NCBI GenBank assembly: GCA_031378345.1 | Contig: JANNDY010000034.1 | Coordinates: 159,673-223,672 of the forward strand | DNA: 64,000 nt | Reading direction: 5' to 3' | Source: Emticicia sp031378345 | GTDB taxonomy: Bacteria > Bacteroidota > Bacteroidia > Cytophagales > Spirosomataceae | Shown: positions 51,665 to 61,233 of the stretch, one piece after another | How positions within the stretch are numbered: the stretch's first letter is position 1 | Layout: the number at the start of each line of letters is the position of its first letter | Program-made: the position numbers and the translations under genes | Notes under the pieces: model-generated | Databases searched by the model: none | Told to the model about the DNA's origin: nothing | Seen by the model: only the letters and a program-made list of their open reading frames with translations

Positions 51665-52735
51665 TTAAGCATGAATATTCCAAACCCAACCAAAAGTATC
51701 TTCTACTTTACCTGTACGAATATCGTTCAAAGCATTTTTCAAGCGAGTTGAGTATGAATTTTCAGTAATTGCAGGTAAAACATAATCTTTTCCATTATAA
51801 CCGATAGCGGCAAATGGCGAAACTACTACGGCAGTTCCTGCACCAAATACTTCGCTTACGCTTCCACTTTCAATGCCTGTCATTATTTCTTCTACCGAAA
51901 CCTTTCTTTCTTCCACCTCAATGCCCATTGATTTTGCCAATTTAAGCAAAGTATCACGAGTTATTCCTTTCAAAATCGTTGTGCTTGTGTTTGGCGTTAC
52001 AAGTTTGCCATCTTTCACAAACATTACGTTCATTGTGCCAGATTCTTCAAAATATTTATGCTCAATGGCATCTGTCCACAATAATTGTGTATAACCTTGC
52101 TCGGCAGCTAATTTTGCTGGATACAAAGATGCGGCATAATTTCCTGCACATTTTGCGTAGCCAACGCCACCAGGAGCAGCACGAATATATTCGGTTTCGA
52201 CTTTTACCTTTGGCGGGGTTGAATAATATTTGCCCGCAGGACTCATAATAATCATAAATCTATAATTATTTGAAGGTCGAACGCCCAAATACACATCACT
52301 TGCAAACATGAACGGACGTAAATAAAGTGAATTATCTTCACCTTTTGGCACCCAAGCAGCGTCAATTCTAAGCAATTCTTCTAAACCGCCTATAAAAATT
52401 TCTTCGGGAACTTGTGCCATACACATACGCTCTGCTGAAATATTAAAACGCTTGAAGTTTTCTAATGGTCTGAACATCAACACTTCGTCAGCATCATTTT
52501 TAAAGGCTTTCATTCCTTCAAAAATAGATTGTCCGTAGTGAAGCGATGCCAATGCTGGGTTATAGCTAATATCGCCATAAGGCATAATTTTTGGCGTTTG
52601 CCACTCGCCGTCAACAAAATCAGCTACCAACATGTGGTCAGTAAAAACTGTCCCAAAAGTAATGTTGTTTTGGTCAAGTTGATGGATTCGGCTCTCAGCA
52701 ACGAGCGTAACATCTAAGTCAAGTGTTTCTGTCAT
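51665..52735 (-). CDS. ilvE: Branched-chain amino acid aminotransferase
   Basis: 356 residues of fold type IV PLP enzymes: LHYGQSIFEGMKAFKN, SLYLRPFMFASDVYLGV, the PLP lysine in GYAKCAGNYAASLYPAK, EESGTMNVMFV and NTSTTILKGITRDTLL. The size and the LHYGQSIFEGMKAF start match the eukaryote-like/BCAT group common in Bacteroidota. Last step of leucine, isoleucine and valine synthesis and first of their breakdown. Monocistronic with a clear terminator. Confidence 0.95.
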   Translation of the reverse strand: MTETLDLDVTLVAESRIHQLDQNNITFGTVFTDHMLVADFVDGEWQTPKIMPYGDISYNPALASLHYGQSIFEGMKAFKNDADEVLMFRPLENFKRFNISAERMCMAQVPEEIFIGGLEELLRIDAAWVPKGEDNSLYLRPFMFASDVYLGVRPSNNYRFMIIMSPAGKYYSTPPKVKVETEYIRAAPGGVGYAKCAGNYAASLYPAKLAAEQGYTQLLWTDAIEHKYFEESGTMNVMFVKDGKLVTPNTSTTILKGITRDTLLKLAKSMGIEVEERKVSVEEIMTGIESGSVSEVFGAGTAVVVSPFAAIGYNGKDYVLPAITENSYSTRLKNALNDIRTGKVEDTFGWVWNIHA

Positions 52736-52847
52736 AATGTACTTTTATTAAAAATTGGCTTGTTCTTTTGTATTTTCTATGCGAAATAACAAATAATATA
52801 CTATACTGTCAAGGAAAAATGCAAAAATAGTTGTTAAGACAACCTTT

Positions 52848-53870
52848 TTATTGTTGTACTGTTGATTCTTGGTACAAAACCTGCAAAAGTGTCTGTCCAA
52901 CAGCCTTTAAAGTGCCTTTATCAATAAGTGTCATGTTGTCCTTTTGGGTATGATGATAATCGCCAAAAGTGTTTCCTGAGTTTGGTCGCATATCACAAAT
53001 ATCAATCATATTGATTTTTGCATTGACATTGACAGGAACGTGGTCGTCGGTAATATTACCAAAATCTTGATTTAAAAAATATTGCCCATAACCCAACTGG
53101 CTTGCAATGTTCCAAACATTATTTACTACACCTGGGGCATATTGCAACGAAATACTATCTTTGGTAAAAGTTGCTCCTTTTGCCCCAACCATATCTAATA
53201 GTATGGCAAAGTATGCCGAATAGTTAGGTTTATGCAAGTTTCTTGACCAATATTCCGAACCCATCAACCAACCACCGTTTGCATCGCCTACTGTTCCTTT
53301 ATAACTATCTGGCGGTCCCCAATCTTCTACATCAAAAAGTACAATATCTATGCCAACTGTAGGTTTTTGTCCAGATGCTTGAATTATGCGTAGAATTTCA
53401 AAAATTACAGCAACGCCACTTGGACCATCATTTGCCGAATCGAAAGTTTTGGTGCGTGCCGTAGAATCTTCGTCCGAAAAAGGGCGAGTGTCCCAGTGTG
53501 AGGCTAACAAAATTCGCTTGGTTGCTTGTGGGTTGATGCTTCCGATGATATTTCGAGCATTTAGCACTTTTCCATCATAAGTAACTGGCTTAAATTTTTG
53601 TTCGATTACTTCACAACCATATTTTTTCAAAGTTGCTACTAAGTAATCACCACATTTGATGTGGGCAGCCGTATTTGGAATTCTGGGACCAAATTTTACT
53701 TGTTTTTCTACAAAATAATAAGCTGAGTCGGCATTGAAAACTGGTGCAGTTGCTAATTTTGGTGCTTCGGTTGTAGAGCTTCCTTCCGAACTTGGCTTTT
53801 CTTTACATGAAATAAAGATTGTCGAATAGGCTAAAAGGAATAAATAAGAAGTAGTTTTTAATAAATTCAT
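52848..53870 (-). CDS. M28-family zinc peptidase lipoprotein (glutaminyl cyclase-like)
   Basis: From ATG 53870, 340 residues; a longer frame to 53903 adds only a poor leader. Lipobox FISC near residue 22. M28/QC-type motifs: LLASHWDTRPFSDED, ANDGPSGVAVIFEILR, FDVEDWGPPDSYKG and the late GNTFGDYHHTQKDNM. The zinc ligands H, D, E, D, H can be placed in these segments. It is either an aminopeptidase or a glutaminyl-peptide cyclotransferase; the latter is common in secreting Bacteroidota. Confidence 0.88.
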   Translation of the reverse strand: MNLLKTTSYLFLLAYSTIFISCKEKPSSEGSSTTEAPKLATAPVFNADSAYYFVEKQVKFGPRIPNTAAHIKCGDYLVATLKKYGCEVIEQKFKPVTYDGKVLNARNIIGSINPQATKRILLASHWDTRPFSDEDSTARTKTFDSANDGPSGVAVIFEILRIIQASGQKPTVGIDIVLFDVEDWGPPDSYKGTVGDANGGWLMGSEYWSRNLHKPNYSAYFAILLDMVGAKGATFTKDSISLQYAPGVVNNVWNIASQLGYGQYFLNQDFGNITDDHVPVNVNAKINMIDICDMRPNSGNTFGDYHHTQKDNMTLIDKGTLKAVGQTLLQVLYQESTVQQ

Positions 53871-53994
53871 GCTAAATATCGAATAAAAATTATTTTTTGG
53901 CAATTTATGACTTTTGAATCTTTTCTACTAACGTTGAATTGAATATAAGTATTTCAGCAAACGTTTTTTTGATTAGCTTTGCATAGAAAGTAAT

Positions 53995-54098
53995 GATGAA
54001 TGATAAACGATGAATGATAAATTAGAAAATCTTTCATATCAAAAAATAGGCAGAATTCTGTTCATTCATCATTCATCGTTTATCATTTATCATTTATC
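53995..54098. repeat. Facing heptamer arrays (GATGAAT / ATTCATC)
   Basis: GATGAAT-GATAAAC-GATGAAT-GATAAAT at 53995-54022 faces five copies of the complementary heptamers (ATTCATC x2, GTTTATC, ATTTATC x2) at 54064-54098. They can form a hairpin of over 20 bp directly before the MazG-like gene start (54109). Confidence 0.7.
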
Positions 54099-54108
54099 AT
54101 TTTCAAAA

Positions 54109-54444
54109 ATGACCATAGAAGAAGCACAAAAAATAGTTGATGATTGGATAAAAACCATTGGCGTTCGGTATTTCAATGAACTGACAAATACAGCAATGTT
54201 GATGGAAGAAGTGGGCGAAGTAGCTCGAATAATGGCTCGTCGCTACGGCGAACAGTCAGAAAAAGAGTCAGACAAAGACAAAGATTTGGGCGATGAAATG
54301 GCGGATGTACTCTTTGTGTTAATCTGCCTTGCCAACCAAACGGGCATTGATTTGACCGAAGCTTTGCGGAAAAACCTTGAAAAGAAAACAAAAAGAGATA
54401 TATTGCGACATAAAAATAATGACAAACTGACCTCTAACCTATAA
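54109..54444 (+). CDS. MazG-like nucleotide pyrophosphohydrolase
   Basis: The ATG at 54109 gives 111 residues (MTIEEAQKIVDDWIKTIG); the longer frame from 54010 runs through the heptamer repeats. Metal-binding residues are in MLMEEVGEVARIMARR and the DLGDEMADVLFVLICLA segment (EExxE ... ExxD), as in all-alpha NTP pyrophosphohydrolases that remove aberrant dNTPs. The stop TAA shares its last A with the ATG of the next gene, so translation is coupled. Confidence 0.9.
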   Translation: MTIEEAQKIVDDWIKTIGVRYFNELTNTAMLMEEVGEVARIMARRYGEQSEKESDKDKDLGDEMADVLFVLICLANQTGIDLTEALRKNLEKKTKRDILRHKNNDKLTSNL

Positions 54445-55409
54445 TGCTAACCATTCTTAGACAAGCCTTCCGGCGGACAGCTCAAAACTGGAAAATAGTT
54501 TTGTTGCTATTCTTAGTAAACTTCGGACTTGGGCTTTTCATCGCATTTCCTGCATTCAATATTCTACAAACTGAGTCGCAAAATTCATTGGCTTTCGATA
54601 ATTTAGTTGCAGATTTTGACTTTACAGTTTTTTCTGATTTTCTAAGAAAAAACGGCAAATCGCTCATGCCTCTCGTATCAATAAGTTTGATATTGACAGC
54701 CGTTTATACTATTTTAAATGTTTTTTTTTCTGGTGGGATTTTGAGCCAATTTACCATAAGAGATACTTTTCGCTTGCCTGATTTCTTGAAAAACTCAGCT
54801 CATTATTTTTGGAAATTTTTATTGTTATTTCTCATTCAACTACTCTTTTTTTTATTGGCTTTGGGTGTTTGTGTAGTGCTTTTTGGTGTTTTTGGAGCAA
54901 TTGGCTATGGTGATACCGAAACAAAATTTTTTGCGTGGATGATTCCTCCTATAGTGTTTGCTTTCTTTTATATCACCTATTTGCTAAATGTGGGCGAATA
55001 TGCCAAAGTTTTACTACATCGAGATACTTTGCTAAATCCTTGGAAAGCCTTCTGGAAAGCATTAAGCTATGTTTTCACCAATTTCAAAACTATGCAAGTT
55101 TACTGGTCGGTTTTGTTAGTATCTTTTCTTCTATTACTCTTATATCTTTTGCTCGAATCGAGCATTGGTATGATGTCGGTTTTTACGATTTGGTTAATGT
55201 TTTTGATTCAGCAAATCTTTGTTTTTAGTCGAGTTTTCGTGAAAATTTGGAATTTGAGCAATGCTTACGATTATGTTTCTCTAAAACCAATTCCACTTAC
55301 GGTAAAGCTTCCAATTAATGCGATAATTATTGAACATAAAGTTGAAGAAGAGATAGACAATGAAACAAGTGTAGAAGAAGGTGAACAAGAAAACAAACTT
55401 TCTGAGTAA
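54444..55409 (+). CDS. Multi-pass membrane protein of unknown function
   Basis: 321 residues with six or so membrane helices (VLLLFLVNFGLGLFIAFPAF, LLLFLIQLLFFLLALGVCVV, VLLVSFLLLLLYLLLESSI) and an acidic C-terminal tail (EEEIDNETSVEEGEQ). No recognised domain. It overlaps the MazG-like gene by one base and is followed 30 bases later by the DUF2480 gene, so the three form one operon. Confidence 0.8.
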   Translation: MLTILRQAFRRTAQNWKIVLLLFLVNFGLGLFIAFPAFNILQTESQNSLAFDNLVADFDFTVFSDFLRKNGKSLMPLVSISLILTAVYTILNVFFSGGILSQFTIRDTFRLPDFLKNSAHYFWKFLLLFLIQLLFFLLALGVCVVLFGVFGAIGYGDTETKFFAWMIPPIVFAFFYITYLLNVGEYAKVLLHRDTLLNPWKAFWKALSYVFTNFKTMQVYWSVLLVSFLLLLLYLLLESSIGMMSVFTIWLMFLIQQIFVFSRVFVKIWNLSNAYDYVSLKPIPLTVKLPINAIIIEHKVEEEIDNETSVEEGEQENKLSE

Positions 55410-55439
55410 AGAAAATGTTGTTTCTGAAATACTTAATAA

Positions 55440-55949
55440 ATGGAAGATATAATAAACCGAGTAGCCACAAGTAGCTTAATTTCCTTAGATTTAGAAGATT
55501 TTTATCATTCAGGCGAGCGAGTTTTATATGATTTGAAAGACAATCTTTTCATGGGTTTGATTTTGAAAGAAAAAGATTTCAGAGAATTTTTGAAAAATCA
55601 TGACTGGTCGCAATATTCGGGCAAAAATGTGGCCATCACTTGTACCGAAGATGCGGTGATTCCAACATGGGCATATATGTTGCTTGCCATCCAACTCGAA
55701 CCCTTTGCCAACACCATTGTTTTTGGAAATCTACAAGATTTGGAACAAAAACTCTATGATGAAGCTCTCGCAAAAATCAATTTTGAGGAATATAAAGGAG
55801 CAAAAGTTGTGGTGAAAGGTTGCAGCAAAGTTGCAGTCCCAACAACGGCTTACGTAGAAGTTACTCGCCGACTACGCCCTTATGCCCAAAGTATCATGTT
55901 TGGTGAGCCTTGTAGCACCGTTCCACTCTACAAAAAGCCAAAAGAATAG
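55440..55949 (+). CDS. DUF2480-family protein
   Basis: 169 residues matching DUF2480: SLDLEDFYHSGERVLYDLKD, LILKEKDFREFLKNHDWSQY, PTWAYMLLAIQLEPFANTIV and VAVPTTAYVEVTRRLRPYAQ. A conserved cytoplasmic family of Bacteroidota with no known function. Third gene of the operon with the MazG-like enzyme. Confidence 0.9.
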   Translation: MEDIINRVATSSLISLDLEDFYHSGERVLYDLKDNLFMGLILKEKDFREFLKNHDWSQYSGKNVAITCTEDAVIPTWAYMLLAIQLEPFANTIVFGNLQDLEQKLYDEALAKINFEEYKGAKVVVKGCSKVAVPTTAYVEVTRRLRPYAQSIMFGEPCSTVPLYKKPKE

Positions 55950-55971
55950 TTTTCCCCTGCGTAATTTTCTG

Positions 55972-55979
55972 TAATTTTG
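55972..55979 (+). promoter_or_regulatory. -7 box of gltX
   Basis: TAATTTTG fits TAnnTTTG. The leader of about 80 bases contains a perfect 19-bp palindrome AACAACTTT-G-AAAGTTGTT at 56041-56059, ten bases before the ATG. Confidence 0.45.
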
Positions 55980-56068
55980 CCTTTCAATGGTAACACAATT
56001 ATATAAATTGTGTATTTTTTAATTAATTTCTACGATTTCTAACAACTTTGAAAGTTGTTCTACAAAAT

Positions 56069-57598
56069 ATGGTTCGTGTAAGATTTGCTCCCAGTCCAAC
56101 AGGCCCGCTACACATTGGCGGTGTTCGTACAGCTTTATATAATTATCTTTTTGCTCGCAAAATGGGCGGAAAAATGCTTCTCCGTATCGAAGATACAGAC
56201 CAAACTCGCTATGTGCCTGGGGCAGAAGATTATATTTTGGAAGCCTTGAAATGGGTCGGTATCGAAATTGATGAAGGGCAGGGCGTGGGTGGCCCGCACG
56301 CTCCTTATCGCCAGTCGGAAAGAAAGCCAATGTATCGTCAATATGCCGAGCAATTGATTTCGGACGGAAAAGCATATTACGCTTTTGATACTACCGAAGA
56401 ATTGGATGCCATGCGTAAACAATTGGAAGAAGCAAAGGTTGATAATATGTCTTATAATGCCGTTACGAGAATGCAAATGAAGAACTCAATTACGCTTCCA
56501 AAAGAAGACGTCGAGGCTCGCATTGCCAATGGCGATGCGTACGTGATTCGTTTGAAAGTGCCTTTGAAAGAAGAAATTCGCTTCAAAGATATTATTCGTG
56601 ACTGGGTGGTGGTACATTCTTCAACGATTGATGATAAAGTTTTGTTGAAATCGGACGGAATGCCAACTTATCACTTAGCAAATATCGTTGACGACCATTT
56701 GATGAAAATTACGCACGTGATTCGTGGCGAAGAGTGGTTGCCTTCGGCTCCGCTACATATATTACTATATAAAGCATTTGGCTGGCAAGCACCCGAATTT
56801 GCTCATTTACCGCTTTTGTTAAAACCTGAAGGCAATGGAAAACTGAGCAAACGTGATGGACTTTTAGGCAATTTTCCAATTTTTCCTTTGGAATGGAAAG
56901 ACCCATTTACTGGCGAAATCGCTCGTGGCTTTAGAGAAGATGGCTATTATCCGGAAGCTGTTGTCAATTTCTTGGCATTTTTAGGTTGGAATCCTGGCAC
57001 AGAACAAGAGATTTTTTCGATGGATGAATTGATTGATACATTTACGCTCGACAAAATTCATAAAGCAGGTGCGAGATTCATGGTTGATAAAGCTAAATGG
57101 TTTAATCAGCATTATTTGAAAGAAAAATCTGATGAAGAATTGGCAAGTGAGATATTAGATATTAGACAAGAGCGGGCGGAGTTCCGCATTAGAGAAAAAG
57201 GGCATGATTTTGCTTTAAAATTGGTTCGTTTGATGAAAGACCGAGTTGTTTTTTCGCAAGAAATGATTTCGGAAGTGCCTTTTATCTTTGAAACGCCAAC
57301 TGTTTATGACGAAGAAATTGCCAAATCAAAATGGAATGATGATGCTCGCAAAGCAATGAGCGTAATCAAAGAAAGCATTCAAAGTATTGATAATCAGGAA
57401 TTTACGTCGCAAAACATTCATGATACTATTTTTCCAGCCCTCGAAGCCGCAGGCATTAAGGCAGGAAAAGTAATGCAAGCATTCCGTTTAGTAATTACGG
57501 GCGTGGGCAAAGGACCAGATTTGATGCTGACTTTAGAGATTTTGGGTAAAGCCGAAGTTACGAAGCGAATTGAAAACGCTGTAGAAGTTTTAGGCTAA
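56069..57598 (+). CDS. gltX: Glutamyl-tRNA synthetase
   Basis: I choose ATG 56069 (509 residues) over a TTG at 56048. Class I synthetase motifs: HIGH-type PSPTGPLHIGGVRTALYNYL and KMSKS-type NGKLSKRDG, with the PTYHLANIVDDHLMKITHVI and GEEWLPSAPLHILLY segments of GluRS. A C-terminal anticodon-binding helical domain is complete. A palindrome in the leader may control translation. The 3' end overlaps the convergent membrane protein gene by nine bases. Confidence 0.97.
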   Translation: MVRVRFAPSPTGPLHIGGVRTALYNYLFARKMGGKMLLRIEDTDQTRYVPGAEDYILEALKWVGIEIDEGQGVGGPHAPYRQSERKPMYRQYAEQLISDGKAYYAFDTTEELDAMRKQLEEAKVDNMSYNAVTRMQMKNSITLPKEDVEARIANGDAYVIRLKVPLKEEIRFKDIIRDWVVVHSSTIDDKVLLKSDGMPTYHLANIVDDHLMKITHVIRGEEWLPSAPLHILLYKAFGWQAPEFAHLPLLLKPEGNGKLSKRDGLLGNFPIFPLEWKDPFTGEIARGFREDGYYPEAVVNFLAFLGWNPGTEQEIFSMDELIDTFTLDKIHKAGARFMVDKAKWFNQHYLKEKSDEELASEILDIRQERAEFRIREKGHDFALKLVRLMKDRVVFSQEMISEVPFIFETPTVYDEEIAKSKWNDDARKAMSVIKESIQSIDNQEFTSQNIHDTIFPALEAAGIKAGKVMQAFRLVITGVGKGPDLMLTLEILGKAEVTKRIENAVEVLG

Positions 57599-58321
57599 AA
57601 GAGAATCGTCGCTTCGTGAATCGAAGCGATGAATCATTCCTAACATCATAAATAAACGACACAAGGTTACGCATATTCTCACTAAGCCATAGTCAAAAAA
57701 GAAGGTAGAAATATATAAGCGATAGGAACTTACACCACTTGCCAAAAGTACAAAAAACATTGAAAGCGAAATGTAGAACTTACTTTTTTCGGGAAAAGGC
57801 AAAAAAGTAGATAAAAACACCATATAAATGAGAGGTAGCATATAAATTCCTGTCAAAATTGCTGTTTTGGCATTTGTAAGGGGATATATTACAATTGCAA
57901 AAAATGCAAACGGAACAAATATATATGATATAAATACCAAAAACATATTTGATTTATCTGTAAACTTAATTTTTGCTCCCTCAATTATAAATATTCTGAT
58001 TGTTAAAATATAGTTAATAGCAATTAATATGAATTTTATAATATTACCAACAAAAAAATCTGGGAAATAAACTGATAGTGGTGAAAACAAAGATATGGTT
58101 GTAGAAAAAATCAGAAGTTTATCGGTATAGTTGAAAGTTGATTTCCGTTAAGAATAATACCAATAAAACATAAAACATAAAAGTAATGGCTGAATAGAGA
58201 AAGACACCAAACTTCCAAACAAGTAATATAAAACCAACTCAACGATAAGTAGCAAAATAACTACCCCAACATTCAGTATATATTTTGTTTTTTGAGGTAA
58301 ATTATTGAAAAAAATTCGCAT
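57590..58321 (-). pseudogene. Membrane protein gene with an internal in-frame TAA
   Basis: From ATG 58321 the frame reads MRIFFNNLPQKTKYILNVGV, three or so membrane segments and FYWYYS, then TAA at 58150-58148. The same frame continues without other stops (RKSTFNYTDKLLIFSTTISL and on) to 57590, adding five more hydrophobic helices. Joined, this would be about 243 residues with eight membrane segments, a size and layout like YhhN/lysoplasmalogenase-type proteins (low certainty). The second part has only a TTG as possible start (58090). Either a nonsense mutation or a sequence error; two separate small membrane proteins are less likely. Confidence 0.6.
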
Positions 58322-58380
58322 TTATTAAAAAAAAATCAAAAACCGTTATTATAGATTCATGTTGTAAACATAATAAAATC

Positions 58381-58563
58381 ATGGCAAAGAAAAAAATCGA
58401 AGACAAAATAGGCACAGAAAAACCTCGTGTTCACAAGGATTTGAATGGCTTTGATATTCAAATAAACTCGTTTGGAGAAATTCAGATGAGTTATGATATT
58501 GAAAAAATTAATCAGTTTTTGAACAAAACGGTTGATGATAAAAAGCTAAGAAATCGAAAGTAG
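58381..58563 (+). CDS. Small conserved protein of unknown function
   Basis: 60 residues, highly charged: a lysine-rich start (MAKKKIEDK), then DLNGFDIQINSFGEIQMSYD and NQFLNKTVDDKKLRNRK. The central G-F-D-I-x-I-N-x-F-G-E-I pattern is one I associate with small Bacteroidota proteins of unknown role. It is cytoplasmic and has its own ATG in an AT-rich context; it converges on the next gene seven bases away. Confidence 0.7.
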   Translation: MAKKKIEDKIGTEKPRVHKDLNGFDIQINSFGEIQMSYDIEKINQFLNKTVDDKKLRNRK

Positions 58564-58570
58564 GTGCTTA

Positions 58571-59374
58571 TTAAATTGCCCCTAAATTTGCAATAAGTAT
58601 AAACAATGCAACTGCTGCCGTTACTATTCCCCAAATAGCAAAGAACATTCTGCGTTCTTTTCTCTTTTCTTCATGCGTCATTTCCTTCGATGGTTTTATG
58701 ACTGCTCTGAAAACCTTTATCAAGAAATAAATACCCCCTGAAAGAATGCCAAGCGTAGCCAAAAAAGCCAAAACCGCCCAAACAGCATAATTGCTACAAG
58801 CCAACGAACAAGATAGTGCAAGTCCAACATAAGTAAGCACAAGACTTAGTACGAAAAGAAGTACATAGCCAAAGCGTTTGCCCCCATCACTTGTACTATT
58901 TTCGGTTGTTTTCTTTGAAAAAAGTGGTTTGTTGTTTTGGCTAAATTGCTTTACTTTGGCTATTTTTTCAAAAACAGTGAAGTTCGCATTTTGCTGAGTA
59001 CTATCTGTTTTTATAGTAACTCCAGCATAGCTAACCAATTGATTATCAATAGAATGTCCTAAATTTTTGAAATAATTTCCTAATAAAATCGAAAGAAAAA
59101 AAGTGCTTACAAATATTATTGTCGAACTTTTGAGGCGGAGTTTTCGGTAAGTTATTTTGTTTAGAAATGGAGCTACGGTTTCAAAGTTTATTTGAACTAA
59201 ACTCACAAAAAAAATGATTGTTAAAACCAAAATTTCGATTGTAGCATTAGAGAAAGTAGGTAGAAAATCATTGCCGATGGCAGCACCAAATATTATTTTT
59301 AATAACTCAATGATGACAATAAATGCAATCGCCAATTTTTGGTTTTTGCTTGCCCAGATAGAAATAGTTTTCAT
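58571..59374 (-). CDS. Membrane protein of unknown function
   Basis: 267 residues: three membrane helices at the N-terminal half (FIVIIELLKIIFGAAI, IIFFVSLVQIN, IIFVSTFFLSILLGN), a polar loop (residues ~115-170), and three or four at the C-terminal half (GYVLLFVLSLVLTYVGLALS, FFAIWGIVTAAVALFIL) with a short charged loop HEEKRKERRM. No known domain. Confidence 0.72.
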   Translation of the reverse strand: MKTISIWASKNQKLAIAFIVIIELLKIIFGAAIGNDFLPTFSNATIEILVLTIIFFVSLVQINFETVAPFLNKITYRKLRLKSSTIIFVSTFFLSILLGNYFKNLGHSIDNQLVSYAGVTIKTDSTQQNANFTVFEKIAKVKQFSQNNKPLFSKKTTENSTSDGGKRFGYVLLFVLSLVLTYVGLALSCSLACSNYAVWAVLAFLATLGILSGGIYFLIKVFRAVIKPSKEMTHEEKRKERRMFFAIWGIVTAAVALFILIANLGAI

Positions 59375-59486
59375 GGATGTTGCTGGTTTTAATGAAAAAA
59401 AGCATTAGAAAGATTACCAAATATACGAATATTTAGCTATTTCTAATGCTTTTTTTAGGAAGGTCAGACCTACAGAACAACCCTTT

Positions 59487-60329
59487 TTAGAATTTCTTCT
59501 TCAAATACTCAATAGCCATTCCATAAGCTTCTTTTGCTTTTGTTTCATCATACTTTGGATTGCTCGGATTGGCAAAACCATGAACAGCCTCAAATATTTT
59601 ATAGTTGATTTCCTTGCCCGCAGTTTTCATATTTGCAGCAAATTGTTCGATTACTTCTTTTGAAATATACTGTTCGGTAGCAAAAAGTCCAAGTACATCG
59701 CTGTTGAGGGTTTTGAGTTTTTCGATGTCTTTCACTGGCATTCCGTAGTACATTACCGAGCCGATTGTTTGTTTTCCGCCAATAATAGCAGATTTCAGCG
59801 ACCAACTCCCGCCAAAGCACCAACCAACATTGGCAACTTTTGCTTTCTTTCCTGCCAAAGCCAAACCACCTTTTACAATGTTTTCTAAGCGAGCTTCCAC
59901 TACGCCTTGCATCATTTTTCCTGCATCTGCTGGAGTAGTTGCAACTTTTCCGTCATACATATCCAATGCCAAAACATTTACATCTGCCCCCAAATCAGCA
60001 TAAAAAATATCTGCCTGACGCTTGATATGGTCATTCAGCCCCCACCATTCTTGGTAAACAAAAAGCCATTTGTTTGAACGTTTCTTGGCTTTTACTACAT
60101 AGCCATTTGCTTTCTGACCGTCGGGCGTATCAAACTGAATCATTGTGCCACCAACTTCGCTCGTGTGTTTATATACAAGCGGAGCTAAATGAGCAGCAAT
60201 AAAAGATTTGTCGGAAGCAAAAACTGCCATATTGCCATCGTTGCTGGCAAATACAACATCGCAACAAGTTTGAGAGAAACTAAGGATAGAGATTCCTACC
60301 GCTACAAAAGTTAAGATTATTTTTTTCAT
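59487..60329 (-). CDS. Secreted dienelactone hydrolase-family protein
   Basis: 280 residues with a signal peptide ending near SILSFSQTC. Alpha/beta-hydrolase of the DLH type: FVYQEWWGLNDHIKRQAD, nucleophile cysteine in VGWCFGGSWSL and catalytic histidine in AVHGFANPSNPKYD. The extra N-terminal ~70 residues (FASNDGNMAVFASDKSFI) are not part of the hydrolase. The substrate is unknown; DLH-fold proteins split lactones or other esters. Confidence 0.9.
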   Translation of the reverse strand: MKKIILTFVAVGISILSFSQTCCDVVFASNDGNMAVFASDKSFIAAHLAPLVYKHTSEVGGTMIQFDTPDGQKANGYVVKAKKRSNKWLFVYQEWWGLNDHIKRQADIFYADLGADVNVLALDMYDGKVATTPADAGKMMQGVVEARLENIVKGGLALAGKKAKVANVGWCFGGSWSLKSAIIGGKQTIGSVMYYGMPVKDIEKLKTLNSDVLGLFATEQYISKEVIEQFAANMKTAGKEINYKIFEAVHGFANPSNPKYDETKAKEAYGMAIEYLKKKF

Positions 60330-60707
60330 TGGTTTTTGGAATTAAATGTAGGTACATGTATTGAACAATTGAAATAAGGTAAAGGTTTGAAGGATAATTA
60401 AATTCATGCTAATAAACCTTATTGAAAATAACCGTACCGTAAAATAAAAATGAGGTTGAGGTTTTTAAAATAAAACTAATCTTTGACAAATTTTTTTTCT
60501 ATTACGCACCAAAATTACTATAAAAATGCTATAAAAAAGCATTTTTGTTGTGTTTCTGTGAAGAAACATTTTACTAAAAATGACCGAATAATAAATACAG
60601 CAATAGTGAAGAAGCCAAACTAAGCATTTCATTTACTATTGTATCATTATTCTGTTTTTATTAAATACACCTACCCAAAAAGACATTAAAAATAAAAAAT
60701 TACTGCT
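60330..60707. other. Intergenic region upstream of two divergent genes
   Basis: 378 bases without a gene. A hairpin AAAAATGCT-ATAAAAA-AGCATTTTT (60522-60546) could act as a terminator in either direction but stands between divergent genes, so its role is unclear. No promoter with good -7 and -33 boxes was found. Confidence 0.5.
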
Positions 60708-61082
60708 GTGAAAAAAGAAACTTTAATAAATATTAGTTCGGAAAGTCAAAGTTTGCGATTAACTCATCGGAAGCATATTCCGACAGACGACATTATATAT
60801 ATGGAGTCGGAAGTAAATTATACAAATGTATATACTGCAGATAACCGAAAGCATATTTCATCATTCACGCTAAAAAAATTGGAAGCTCGAATCGTGGAAA
60901 GTGATTTTCATAGAATCAATCGAGGTTGCTTGGTAAACCTGAATCATATTACAGAAATAACAGGACTAAAACGTAATGCCCAAGCAAAGCTCTCAAATGG
61001 CTCGGTGCTGACGATTTCAAGAAGAAAGTTTGAAAAAATTACCGAAAAAATTCCTCATGTGGTGGTAGTTTTTAAGGAGTGA
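60708..61082 (+). CDS. Stand-alone LytTR DNA-binding protein
   Basis: 124 residues, starting at GTG (no in-frame ATG nearby). Almost all of it is a LytTR domain: DDIIYMESEVNYTNVYTADN, FTLKKLEARI, FHRINRGCLVNLNHITEITG and a late LTISRRKFEKI. No receiver or membrane domain. Such proteins regulate adjacent genes; the large secreted protein and the AraC gene downstream are candidates. Confidence 0.85.
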   Translation: MKKETLINISSESQSLRLTHRKHIPTDDIIYMESEVNYTNVYTADNRKHISSFTLKKLEARIVESDFHRINRGCLVNLNHITEITGLKRNAQAKLSNGSVLTISRRKFEKITEKIPHVVVVFKE

Positions 61083-61233
61083 AAAAAGCCCGTATAATAA
61101 AAACAACTATAGTGAAGGTTTTTGTTTGGGGTTTCTACGGAATTTGCGTGTCGTTTTTAGAAAGTAATACTAAAGCTCACTTTTGGGGCTTTATCATAAT
61201 AAAATGTAATTAACTTTTGCTGATTTAGATATT

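Noticed and set aside
54010..54108. Longer start for the MazG-like gene
   Set aside because: The added residues encode the heptamer repeats; the family begins at MTIEEAQ.
56048..56068. TTG start for gltX
   Set aside because: It would translate the leader palindrome; ATG 56069 begins at the conserved MVRVRFAPSPTG.
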